Of a DNA stretch of 19,992 nucleotides, positions 12,684 through 19,992 are shown piece after piece. Positions within the stretch are counted from its first letter, which is position 1, and every line of letters begins with the position of its first letter. The position numbers were made by a program, and so were the translations under genes. The notes below the pieces were generated by a model. That model searched no databases, had not been told where the DNA came from, and was given only the letters and a program-made list of their open reading frames with translations. Source of the DNA: CAZMGG01 sp964565715 (GTDB taxonomy: Bacteria > Planctomycetota > UBA1135 > UBA2386); contig CAZMGG010000107.1 in the NCBI GenBank assembly GCA_964565715.1, positions 1 through 19,992 of the forward strand. The letters are read 5' to 3'.

Positions 12684-15476
12684 ATGCGCCGGCACTGCCT
12701 GCCCCTGCTGCTGCTCGCCGTGGCCGGCCTCCGGGAAGGGGAGCCCCGGCCGGCCCTGCCGCACGATCCCGACGGCCGCATCGCCGCGGTGAGCCGGCGG
12801 CTCGACGCGCGGCCCGACGATCCCGACCTGCTGCTGCTGCGCGGCCGCCTGTGGTTGCAGGCGCGGCACGCCGAGCCGGCGCTGCGCGACTTCGCGCGGG
12901 TGGTGGCCCTGCGGCCCGGCTGCGCCGATGCGCGGCTCGGCGAGGCGTGTTGTCTGCGCGAACTGGGGCGCCTCACTGAGGCGCTGGCGGCGACGGAGCG
13001 GTGCCTGCAGGTTGCGCCCGACGCCGGGCAGGCGCAATGGCTGCGCGGGCGGCTGCTGGCCCAGCTCCAGCGCGGCGACGAGGCCGCAGCGCAGTTCCAG
13101 GCGGCGCTGCCGGCGATGGCGCCGGCCCAGCCCGAACACTTCCTCGAGGCGGCGGCGGCGGCGTTCGGCGCCGGCAGGAACGACGCGGCGCTCGGCGTGC
13201 TCGATCAGGGGCTCGTGGCGCTGGGCCCGGCCCTGACGTTGCTGGCGCAGCGGGCGGCGTTCGCGGTCGTGCTCGGTCGCCTGCCGCTCGGGCGCCTGGC
13301 GCCGGCGGCAACGGCGATGCCGGCCCTGCCCACCGAGCAGGTGCTGATCCCGGCCGCCGCGGTGTGGCGCTACCGCGACGACGGCAGCGATCAGGGGACG
13401 GCGTGGCAGCAGCCGGGCTTCGACGACAGCGGCTGGCAGAGCGGGCCGGCCCAGCTCGGCTACGGCGACGGCGACGAGGCGACGGTGGTGTCGTTCGGTC
13501 CGGATCCGCTGCAGAAGCACGTCACCACCTGGTTCCGGCACGGGTTCCAGGTGGGCAACCCGGGCCAGTTCGCCGGCCTGCGGCTCCGGCTGTTGCACGA
13601 CGACGGCATCGTCGTGCACCTGAACGGCACCGAGGTGCATCGGCAGAACCTGCCGGCCGGTCCGGTGGGGCACCTGACGCTGGCCAGCCGCGCGGTCGAG
13701 GGCAGCGAGGAACGGGCGTGGTTCTCGGTGCCGATCGCCACAGGCGCGCTGCGCAACGGGTGGAACGTGCTGGCGGTCGAGGTGCACCAGGTGGCGCGCT
13801 TCGACGGGGATGTCTCGTTCGACGTGGAGCTGCGCGGCGGCAGCGGGCCGGCGACGGTGCTGCGCGGGCCCTATCTGCAGAACGGCACGCCGGACGCGGC
13901 GACGATCCGCTGGCGCACCGACATCCCGACCGGTTCGCACGTCTGGCTCGGGCCGCAGCCCAGCGCGCTGGTGCAGGCGCACGCCGACCCGACCCTGCGC
14001 ACCGAGCACGAGGTGCGGCTCACCGGCCTGCCGGCGGACACGCGGCTCTTCTACGCGATCGGCGACGGCGGCGGCGTGCTGGCGGGCGGCGACGCCGGAC
14101 ACTGGCTGCGCACGCTGCCGCCGCCGGGGCAGCCGGCGCCGGCGCGGATCTGGGTGCTGGGCGACAGCGGCAGCGCCAACCAGAACGCGCGGGCGGTGCG
14201 CGATGCCTACGCGACGTTCACCGGGGCGCGGCCCACCGACGTGCTGCTGATGCTGGGCGACAACGCCTACGACCTCGGGCTCGACCCCGAGTACCAGGCG
14301 GCGGTGTTCGAGATGTACCCGGGCGTCCTGCGGCAGACGTTCCTGTGGCCGACGCTCGGCAACCACGACGCCAGCAGCGCGCGGAGCGGCAGCCAGAGCG
14401 GCGTGTACTACGACGTCTTCTCGCTGCCGCGGAACGGCGAGGCGGGCGGCGTGCCGTCGGGCACCGAGGCCTACTACTCGTTCGACCGCGGGCACGTGCA
14501 CTTCGTCTGCCTCGACAGCCAAGACAGCGACCGGTCGCTGAGCGGCGCCATGCTGACCTGGCTGCGGGCCGACCTGCAGGCGAACCGCAATCGCTGGCTG
14601 ATCGCGTTCTTCCACCACCCGCCCTACAGCAAGGGCTCGCACGACTCGGACAACGTCTGGGACAGCAACGGGCGGATGCGCGACATGCGGCAGGCGGCGC
14701 TGCCGATCCTGGAGCAGCACGGCGTCGACCTGGTGCTGACCGGCCACAGCCACAGCTACGAGCGGTCGTTCCTGGTGGATGGCCACCATGGCGAGAGCTG
14801 GACGCTGCAGCCGGCGATGGTGCTGGACCGGGGCGACGGCTGGAGCCTCGGCGATGGCGCCTATGGCAAGCCGACCGCGGGACCCGGCGCCCGCGAGGGC
14901 GCTGTCTACGTGGTGGCGGGCAGCGCCGGCAAGATCAGCGGCGGGCCGCTGAACCATCCGGTGATGTACGTGGGTCTGAACCAGCTCGGCTCGCTGGTGC
15001 TCGACGTCGACGGTGACCGGCTGCAGGGCAGCTTCGTCACGGCGGCGGGGACGGTCGCCGACCGCTTCACCATCGAGAAGGGGGTGCAGCGGACGTTGCT
15101 GCGGGATGGGGTGTCGGTGTCGGTGCGGACCGGCGGCCGGCAGGACTTCCGGCTGCGGGCCGGGCCGCAGCACGCGTTCCGCGGCTACCTGCTGGCCGGC
15201 TCGTTCGGCACGACGCCGGGTTTTGCGATCGGCCCGGTGCCGGTGCCGCTCAACCAGGATCCGTGGCTGCTGTGGAGCCTCGCCGCCGCCAACGGCAAGC
15301 ACTACCCCGGCAGCTTCGGCGTGCTGGACGGCAACGGCGAGGCCAAGGCGGCGGTCGAACTGCCGTCGCTGCCACCCGGCATGGCCGGGGTGGCGCTGCA
15401 CCACGCCTACGTGGTGTTCGATGCCGGCGGCGTGCGCATGGCCAGCAACGCGGTGAAGCTGAGCCTGCGGCCCTGA
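12684..15476 (+). CDS. exported TPR / purple-acid-phosphatase-like metallophosphoesterase
   Basis: Multidomain protein of 930 residues. A short signal peptide (MRRHCLPLLLLAVAG) is followed by TPR-like repeats (about 30-215), a beta-sandwich resembling galactose-binding modules (about 220-390; GFDDSGWQSGPAQLGYGDGD, HDDGIVVHLNG), and a fibronectin-like purple-acid-phosphatase N-domain (about 393-480; GPYLQNGTPDAATIRWRTD). The catalytic metallophosphoesterase core carries all metal-ligand motifs: GDSG (D494), GDNAYD (D526), GNHD (N560, H561), HHPPY (H644/H645) and GHSHSYER (H688, H690). The last 150 residues (about 775-930) form a terminal beta domain with GTTPGFAIGPVPVPLNQD, common in planctomycete exported proteins. 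The predicted activity is hydrolysis of phosphate esters with two metal ions, outside the cytoplasm. The substrate is unknown. ATG 12684 is chosen for the signal peptide. Confidence 0.9.
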   Translation: MRRHCLPLLLLAVAGLREGEPRPALPHDPDGRIAAVSRRLDARPDDPDLLLLRGRLWLQARHAEPALRDFARVVALRPGCADARLGEACCLRELGRLTEALAATERCLQVAPDAGQAQWLRGRLLAQLQRGDEAAAQFQAALPAMAPAQPEHFLEAAAAAFGAGRNDAALGVLDQGLVALGPALTLLAQRAAFAVVLGRLPLGRLAPAATAMPALPTEQVLIPAAAVWRYRDDGSDQGTAWQQPGFDDSGWQSGPAQLGYGDGDEATVVSFGPDPLQKHVTTWFRHGFQVGNPGQFAGLRLRLLHDDGIVVHLNGTEVHRQNLPAGPVGHLTLASRAVEGSEERAWFSVPIATGALRNGWNVLAVEVHQVARFDGDVSFDVELRGGSGPATVLRGPYLQNGTPDAATIRWRTDIPTGSHVWLGPQPSALVQAHADPTLRTEHEVRLTGLPADTRLFYAIGDGGGVLAGGDAGHWLRTLPPPGQPAPARIWVLGDSGSANQNARAVRDAYATFTGARPTDVLLMLGDNAYDLGLDPEYQAAVFEMYPGVLRQTFLWPTLGNHDASSARSGSQSGVYYDVFSLPRNGEAGGVPSGTEAYYSFDRGHVHFVCLDSQDSDRSLSGAMLTWLRADLQANRNRWLIAFFHHPPYSKGSHDSDNVWDSNGRMRDMRQAALPILEQHGVDLVLTGHSHSYERSFLVDGHHGESWTLQPAMVLDRGDGWSLGDGAYGKPTAGPGAREGAVYVVAGSAGKISGGPLNHPVMYVGLNQLGSLVLDVDGDRLQGSFVTAAGTVADRFTIEKGVQRTLLRDGVSVSVRTGGRQDFRLRAGPQHAFRGYLLAGSFGTTPGFAIGPVPVPLNQDPWLLWSLAAANGKHYPGSFGVLDGNGEAKAAVELPSLPPGMAGVALHHAYVVFDAGGVRMASNAVKLSLRP

Positions 15477-15480
15477 TCGC

Positions 15481-15509
15481 TTGCCTCGGCCGGACGGGGC
15501 CCGTCTAAT
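15481..15509 (+). promoter_or_regulatory. promoter of thrS
   Basis: TTGCCT (15481-15486), exactly 17 bases, TCTAAT (15504-15509): four and five matches of six. Transcription would begin near 15516, about 5 bases before the thrS ATG, so the message would be nearly leaderless. No T-box or other leader control is possible in that space. Confidence 0.6.
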
Positions 15510-15520
15510 CCCCGCCCCTC

Positions 15521-17470
15521 ATGTCCACCTCCGGTCCCCTGCTGAAGCTCACCCTGCCCGATGGTTCCGTGCGCGAGTATCCCGCCGGCACGACGGGCAT
15601 GGCGGTGGCGCTGTCGATCGGCAAGGGACTGGCCAAGGCGGCGGTGGCGATCGAACTGGACGGCGAGGTGCAGAGCCTGCAGCTGCCGATCGCGGGCAAT
15701 CACCGGATCCGCATCCTGACCCTGAAGGACAAGGAGGGGCTCGAGGTGCTGCGGCACAGCGCGGCCCACGTGATGGCCGACGCCATCAAGCGGATCCGGC
15801 CGCGGGCGAAGCTGTGGAAGGGGCCGCCGGTGGACGATCCGCGCTACGGCTTCTACTACGACATCGACTTCGGCGAGGAGCCGATCGGCCAGGACGATCT
15901 GCCGAAGATCGAGCAGCTGATGGGGGAGATCGTCGCGAGCGACGTGCCGTTCGAGTTCCAGGAGCTGCCGCGGCCGCAGGCCAAGGCGCTGATGGCGGAA
16001 CACGGTGAGGACTACAAGCTGATGACGATCGACAAGATCCCCGAGGGCGAGCCGCTGACCTTCTACCGGTCCGGCGCCTTCGTCGATCTGTGCAAGGGCC
16101 CGCACGTGCCCAGCACCGGCCGCATCGGCAAGGGCATCGCCGTGCTGTCGCTGGCCGGCGCCTACCTCGGCGACGACGCCGGCAACAAGATGCTGACCCG
16201 GGTCTATGGCCACGCGTTCGCCGACGAGAAGGCGATGGCGGTGCACCGGCACAACCTGGAGGAGGCCGGCAAGCGCGACCACCGGCGGCTCGGCGTCGAC
16301 CTCGACCTCTACTCGACGATGGGCGACCTCGGCGCCGGCCTGGTGCTGTGGCACCCGAAGGGCGGCTTCGTCCGCCACAAGATCGAGGAGTTCTGGCGCA
16401 ACGAGCACCTGGCCGGCGGCTACGACATCGTCTACTCGCCGCACATCGCCAAGGCCGACCTGTGGCAGACCAGCGGCCACCTCGACTTCTACAAGGAGTC
16501 GATGTACTCGGGCATCGACATCGACGGGGCGGAGTACCGGCTGAAGCCGATGAACTGCCCGTTCCACGTGCAGATGTTCAAGAACAAGCGGCGCAGCTAC
16601 CGCGAGCTGCCGTTCCGCTGGGCGGAGCTGGGCACCGTCTACCGCTACGAGAACCAGGGCAGCCTGCACGGCCTGCTGCGGGTGCGCGGCTTCACCCAGG
16701 ACGACGCCCACCTGTTCCTGACCGAGGACCAGACCGAGGCGGAGATCGAGCGCTGCCTGCACTTCGTGATCCACATGCTGAAGAGCTTCGGCTTCACGGA
16801 GTACGCCATCAACCTGTCGACCCGGCCGCCGAAGTCGGTGGGCACCGACCAGGGCTGGGCGCGGGCCACCGCGGCGCTGGAGCGGGCCATCCGCAACCTC
16901 GGGCTGCCGTTCGAGGTCGACCACGGCGGCGGCGCGTTCTACGGGCCGAAGATCGACGTCAAGATCAAGGACACGCTCGGCCGCTACTGGCAGTGCTCGA
17001 CCATCCAGTGCGACTTCAACCTGCCCGAGCGCTTCGACATGACCTACATCGATCCGACCGGCAACCGCAGCCGGCCGGTGATGGTGCACCGGGCCCTGCT
17101 CGGCTCGCTGGAGCGCTTCTTCGGCGTGCTGGTCGAGCAGCACGCCGGCGCCTTCCCGGTCTGGCTGGCGCCCGTGCAGGCCGTCCTGCTGGCGGTGGGC
17201 GAGCGGCACGGCGAGGCGGTGCGGCAGATGGCCCGGGACCTGCGCGCCCGCGGCCACCGGGTCGATCCCGACGACGCGCCCGACAAGATCGGCCAGAAGA
17301 TCCGCCACCACCTGTTCCAGGAGAAGGTGCCCTACGTGGCGGTGGTGGGCGACCAGGAGGTCCAGAACGGCAGCCTGACGGTCCGCCATCGCACCGAGGG
17401 CGACGTCGGCACCCTGTCGGTGGACGCCTTCGCCGATCTGCTGGAGCGGGCCTCCCGCGAACGCCGATGA
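15521..17470 (+). CDS. thrS: threonyl-tRNA synthetase
   Basis: Cytoplasmic enzyme of 649 residues that charges tRNA-Thr, of normal length. Domains in order: TGS (1-68, LTLPDGSVREYPAGTTG); editing domain with H79-x3-H83 (HSAAH) and C191/H195 (VDLCKGPH), which removes mischarged Ser; class II catalytic core with the zinc ligands C345 (MNCPFH), H396 (FTQDDAHLF) and H523 (MVHRALLG); motif 2 (RYENQGSLHGLLRVRG); motif 3 around LGSLERFFGVLVEQH; and the anticodon-binding domain (about 547-649). ATG 15521 starts the TGS strand correctly and has no Shine-Dalgarno, matching the nearly leaderless promoter just upstream. infC follows 200 bases later with its own promoter. Confidence 0.97.
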   Translation: MSTSGPLLKLTLPDGSVREYPAGTTGMAVALSIGKGLAKAAVAIELDGEVQSLQLPIAGNHRIRILTLKDKEGLEVLRHSAAHVMADAIKRIRPRAKLWKGPPVDDPRYGFYYDIDFGEEPIGQDDLPKIEQLMGEIVASDVPFEFQELPRPQAKALMAEHGEDYKLMTIDKIPEGEPLTFYRSGAFVDLCKGPHVPSTGRIGKGIAVLSLAGAYLGDDAGNKMLTRVYGHAFADEKAMAVHRHNLEEAGKRDHRRLGVDLDLYSTMGDLGAGLVLWHPKGGFVRHKIEEFWRNEHLAGGYDIVYSPHIAKADLWQTSGHLDFYKESMYSGIDIDGAEYRLKPMNCPFHVQMFKNKRRSYRELPFRWAELGTVYRYENQGSLHGLLRVRGFTQDDAHLFLTEDQTEAEIERCLHFVIHMLKSFGFTEYAINLSTRPPKSVGTDQGWARATAALERAIRNLGLPFEVDHGGGAFYGPKIDVKIKDTLGRYWQCSTIQCDFNLPERFDMTYIDPTGNRSRPVMVHRALLGSLERFFGVLVEQHAGAFPVWLAPVQAVLLAVGERHGEAVRQMARDLRARGHRVDPDDAPDKIGQKIRHHLFQEKVPYVAVVGDQEVQNGSLTVRHRTEGDVGTLSVDAFADLLERASRERR

Positions 17471-17537
17471 GCCGACCGGGCGGCAAGCGCCGCTGCCACC
17501 GCGGCTTCCGCCCCGGGCCCGGCCCCGACAGATTGGA

Positions 17538-17566
17538 TTGCGGGGCAGCGGCGGGGCTCGTAGCCT
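17538..17566 (+). promoter_or_regulatory. promoter of infC
   Basis: TTGCGG (17538-17543), exactly 17 bases, TAGCCT (17561-17566), the same -10 as for hicB. It leaves a leader of about 98 bases, which contains the palindrome GCGCCATGGCGC at 17586-17597. Leaders of infC are often regulated in bacteria, but no known control element was identified here. Confidence 0.5.
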
Positions 17567-17670
17567 TGGCCGCTCGGATCGGCGGGCGCCATGGCGCGCC
17601 GACGTTCCGCTTCCCATTTCCGATTCCGAACCCAACGTGAGGACGACCCAGCAGATGACGCAGAGGATTC

Positions 17671-18210
17671 ATGGCAAGGCCTGATCCGCGGCAGAACCAG
17701 AGCCGCGACCGGGGACTTCGCATCAACCACCAGATCCGGATCCGGCAGATCCGGGTGATCGACGACGAGGGCAAGATGCTCGGCGTCATCGACACCGCCG
17801 ACGCCCTGGCGTTGGCGCACCACAAGGGTCTCGACCTGGTCGAGATCGCCCCGGACCAGCGGCCGCCGGTGTGCCGCATCCTCGACTACGGCAAGTACAA
17901 GTACGAGCTGAAGAAGAAGGAGCAGGAGAGCAAGCGCAAGCAGCACCAGACCCAGATCAAGGAGGTGCGCGTGCGCCCGAAGATCGCCGAGCACGACGTG
18001 CAGGTGAAGGTCCGCCGCGCCCGCGAGTTCCTCGAGGGCGGCGACAAGGTGATGCTCAACTGCCTGTTCCGCGGTCGCGAGATGGCGCACAAGGAGGTCG
18101 GCGAGCAGGTGATGAAGCACGTCTACTCGCTGCTCGAGGACATCGCCAAGATCGAGGTGCCGGCGCGGATGGACGGCCGGCGCATGACCATGCTGCTGAC
18201 CAAGAAGTAG
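17671..18210 (+). CDS. infC: translation initiation factor IF-3
   Basis: Factor of 179 residues, normal length. It binds the 30S subunit, keeps the subunits apart and checks the start codon and initiator tRNA. The N-domain (about 15-85) has INHQIRIRQIRVIDDEGKMLG and LDLVEIAPDQRPPVCRILDY, then the signature YGKYKYE. A lysine-rich helical linker (KKKEQESKRKQHQTQIKEVR) leads to the C-domain (about 105-179; IAEHDVQVKVRRAREFLEGG, FRGREMAHKEVG). ATG 17671 has AGAGG at 17662-17666. The start is an ordinary ATG, not the rare AUU used for autoregulation in enteric bacteria. An out-of-frame ATG at 17655 opens a 9-codon reading frame that ends inside infC (17684). rpmI and rplT, the usual downstream partners, are absent. 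Confidence 0.97.
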   Translation: MARPDPRQNQSRDRGLRINHQIRIRQIRVIDDEGKMLGVIDTADALALAHHKGLDLVEIAPDQRPPVCRILDYGKYKYELKKKEQESKRKQHQTQIKEVRVRPKIAEHDVQVKVRRAREFLEGGDKVMLNCLFRGREMAHKEVGEQVMKHVYSLLEDIAKIEVPARMDGRRMTMLLTKK

Positions 18211-18260
18211 CCGGCCGCCGCACCACGCACCCGCAGGAGCCGGCTCCCCGCCGGCCGCCC

Positions 18261-19992
18261 ATGACCCGCCCCGACTTCGACACGCTGCTCGGCGTCAATT
18301 CCGCCTACGCCGAGAAGGTCTACGACGACTACCTGAAGGCGCCGGACCAGGTGCCCGAGGAGTGGCGCCAGTTCTTCGAGACGACGCTGCCGCCCGAGCA
18401 GCGGGCGCAGCCGAAGCCCAAGGCCCAGGCCAAGGCGACCGCCGGTCCGGCGCCGGGCCTGCAGCCGCTCACCGGCGTCGCCGGCCGCATCGTCAAGAAC
18501 ATGGCGGACAGCCTGTCGGTGCCCACCGCCACCTCCACCCGCGAGGTGCCGGTGAAGGTGCTGGAGGAGAACCGGCATGTCATCAACCGGCACCGCCAGG
18601 GCCAGTACCTGTCGAAGGTCAGCTTCACCCACCTGATCGCCTGGGCGATCGTGCAGGCCTGCAAGCGCGTGCCGGCCATGGCGCAGAGCTACGAGGAGCA
18701 GGACGGCCGGCCGTTCCGCCGCACGCACGACAGCCTCAACCTCGGGCTGGCCATCGACCTGCCCGGCAAGGATGGCCGCCGCAGCCTGGTGGTGCCCAAC
18801 GTCAAGGACTGCGGCAACCTGGACTTCCGCGCCTTCCTCGACGCCTACCAGGACATCCTGGAACTGGCCCGCGCCGGCAAGCTGACTCCCGAGTCGTTCG
18901 CCGGGACCACCGGCACGCTCACCAACCCGGGCACCATCGGCACCGTCAGTTCGCTGCCGCGCCTGATGCAGGGCCAGGGCTTCATCATCGCCACCGGCGC
19001 CATCACCGTGCCCGCCGCCTTCCAGGGTGCGGCGCCCGAGACGCTGACCGAACTGGGCGTCAGCAAGGTGATGACGCTCACCAGCACCTACGACCACCGG
19101 GTGATCCAGGGCGCCGAGTCGGGCCTGTTCCTCGACTGGATGCACCGCCTGCTGTGCGGCGAGGAGGGCTTCTACGAGGACGTCTTCCGCAGCCTGAAGG
19201 TGCCCTACCGGCCGGTGCACCTGACCACCGACAAGCGGCCGCCGCTGGGCAGCTCGCTGCGCGAGGCCGAGAACCTGGAACGCGCCGCCGGCGTGATGAC
19301 CTACATCCGCAGCTACCGCGTGCGCGGCTACCTGCTCGCCGACCTGGATCCGCTGCAGTACCAGCCGAAGGACCACCCCGAGCTGGACATGACCACCTAC
19401 GGGCTCACGATCTGGGACAAGGATCGCGAGTTCTTCAGCGCCGGCGTCACCAAACGCCCGTTCGCCACCCTGCGCGAGATCCAGGAGGTCCTGCACGCGA
19501 CCTACACGCGGCACGTCGGCGTCGAGTTCATGCACATCGCCGACCCCGACCAGCGCCGCTGGCTGCGGGAGCGGATGGAGGGCAACCGCAACGAGGAGAC
19601 GCTGTCCCGCGAGGTGATGCTGCGGGCGCTGGACAAGCTGGTGGAGGCCGAGGCCTTCGAGCGCTTCCTCCACACCCGCTTCGTCGGCCACAAGCGCTTC
19701 TCCCTGGAGGGCGGCGACACCCTGATCCCGACCCTCGATGCGCTGCTGCAGCGGGCCGCCGAGGGGCCGGTGCGGCGCGTGGTGATCGGCATGGCCCACC
19801 GCGGCCGCCTGAACGTGCTGGCCCACGTCATGCAGAAGCCGCTGACCCGCATCTTCAGCGAGTTCGAGGGCTGGATCGACCCGAACATGGCGCAGGGCTC
19901 CGGTGACGTGAAGTACCACCTCGGCGCCACCGCCACCTACCAGACCGCGGCCGGCGTCGAGATCGCGCTCGAGCTGGCCTGCAATCCCAGCC
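18261..19992 (+). CDS. kgd: multifunctional 2-oxoglutarate dehydrogenase (E2-E1 fusion, KGD/OdhA type), 3' end outside window
   Basis: First 577 residues of a long open frame that runs off the window. The N-terminus (VNSAYAEKVYDDYLKAPDQV, then PEEWRQFF) is the E1o-type peripheral segment. After a Pro/Ala-rich linker (about 45-75) comes an acyltransferase domain (about 78-310) with IVKNMADSLSVPTATSTREV, HTNLGLAID-like SLNLGLAIDLPGKDGRRSLV, LTNPGTIGTVSSLPRLMQGQG and the E2 catalytic YDHRVIQGAESG with H279. The E1 part starts near 320 (YRVRGYLLADLDPL), then GVEFMHIADPDQRRWL, KRFSLEGGDTLIP, GMAHRGRLNVLAHV (H513) and GDVKYHLGAT (548-557). This order matches actinobacterial KGD/OdhA, which combines 2-oxoglutarate decarboxylation with succinyl transfer in the TCA cycle. 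No lipoyl domain is present, so one must act in trans. It begins 50 bases after infC. Confidence 0.93.
   Translation, partial: MTRPDFDTLLGVNSAYAEKVYDDYLKAPDQVPEEWRQFFETTLPPEQRAQPKPKAQAKATAGPAPGLQPLTGVAGRIVKNMADSLSVPTATSTREVPVKVLEENRHVINRHRQGQYLSKVSFTHLIAWAIVQACKRVPAMAQSYEEQDGRPFRRTHDSLNLGLAIDLPGKDGRRSLVVPNVKDCGNLDFRAFLDAYQDILELARAGKLTPESFAGTTGTLTNPGTIGTVSSLPRLMQGQGFIIATGAITVPAAFQGAAPETLTELGVSKVMTLTSTYDHRVIQGAESGLFLDWMHRLLCGEEGFYEDVFRSLKVPYRPVHLTTDKRPPLGSSLREAENLERAAGVMTYIRSYRVRGYLLADLDPLQYQPKDHPELDMTTYGLTIWDKDREFFSAGVTKRPFATLREIQEVLHATYTRHVGVEFMHIADPDQRRWLRERMEGNRNEETLSREVMLRALDKLVEAEAFERFLHTRFVGHKRFSLEGGDTLIPTLDALLQRAAEGPVRRVVIGMAHRGRLNVLAHVMQKPLTRIFSEFEGWIDPNMAQGSGDVKYHLGATATYQTAAGVEIALELACNPS

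Noticed and set aside
12525..17635. Two very long minus-strand open frames opposite the phosphoesterase and thrS, and a 516-codon + frame over thrS
   Set aside because: All are shadows produced by high GC at third codon positions; the first also reads through the N gap.
18362..19906. A 514-codon + frame inside the dehydrogenase region
   Set aside because: Out of frame with the KGD protein, whose motifs run unbroken from 18261 to the window end; this frame is low-complexity Ala/Arg/Gly.
1..19992. CRISPR array, rRNA or tRNA genes
   Set aside because: No regularly spaced direct repeats and no tRNA or rRNA signature sequences were seen; the only repeats are attC sites and kelch-coding repeats.

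Overview
High-GC bacterial DNA, most likely from a Planctomycetota-like genome. The clues are large secreted proteins with TPR, lectin-like and purple-acid-phosphatase modules, a six-repeat kelch protein with a Cys-containing C-terminal domain of a kind I associate with planctomycetes, and very GC-rich core genes. A run of 100 Ns (12532-12631) shows this is a scaffold, probably from a metagenome or draft assembly.

Region 1 (1-about 6620) is an integron cassette array with all genes on the + strand. I find five attC-like recombination sites: 1-58 (left end cut off by the window), 2487-2583, 3132-3230, 4784-4853 and 6092-6161. They bound four complete cassettes: 53-2577 (tyrosine recombinase plus IS91-family HUH transposase), 2578-3224 (unknown protein), 3225-4847 (secreted kelch protein) and 4848-6155 (lipoprotein plus FRG-domain protein). 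A fifth, open-ended unit from 6156 carries a small unknown protein and has no attC behind it. No integron integrase lies in the window; the recombinase at 214-1050 is the IS91-companion type and is frameshifted. The most unusual point is that the IS91-type element sits inside what looks like a proper cassette. The cassette's first bases (GTTGAAC, 52-58) are the exact complement of the R'' box (GTTCAAC, 2487-2493) of the attC-like hairpin at its far end, and the complementarity extends to 14 of 15 bases.

Region 2 (6743-11080) is accessory or transitional: a DUF4261-like gene broken by one frameshift, a small multi-CxxC protein, a 690-residue exported protein with two lectin-like modules, a hicB-hicA toxin-antitoxin pair, and a gene remnant.

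Region 3 (11204-19992) is core-like: an exported von Willebrand A protein, an exported TPR/purple-acid-phosphatase-like metallophosphoesterase, thrS, infC, and the first 577 residues of a KGD/OdhA-type 2-oxoglutarate dehydrogenase in which the E2 succinyltransferase domain is fused in front of E1. The usual infC-rpmI-rplT order is not kept: the dehydrogenase follows infC directly.

Several genes in regions 2-3 share a promoter layout, a TTG/TTC-type -35, exactly 17 bases, and a -10 such as TAGCCT (identical before hicB and infC), TACACT or TCTAAT. For thrS and the phosphoesterase the predicted transcript would begin only about 5 bases before the ATG, so these messages may be almost leaderless.
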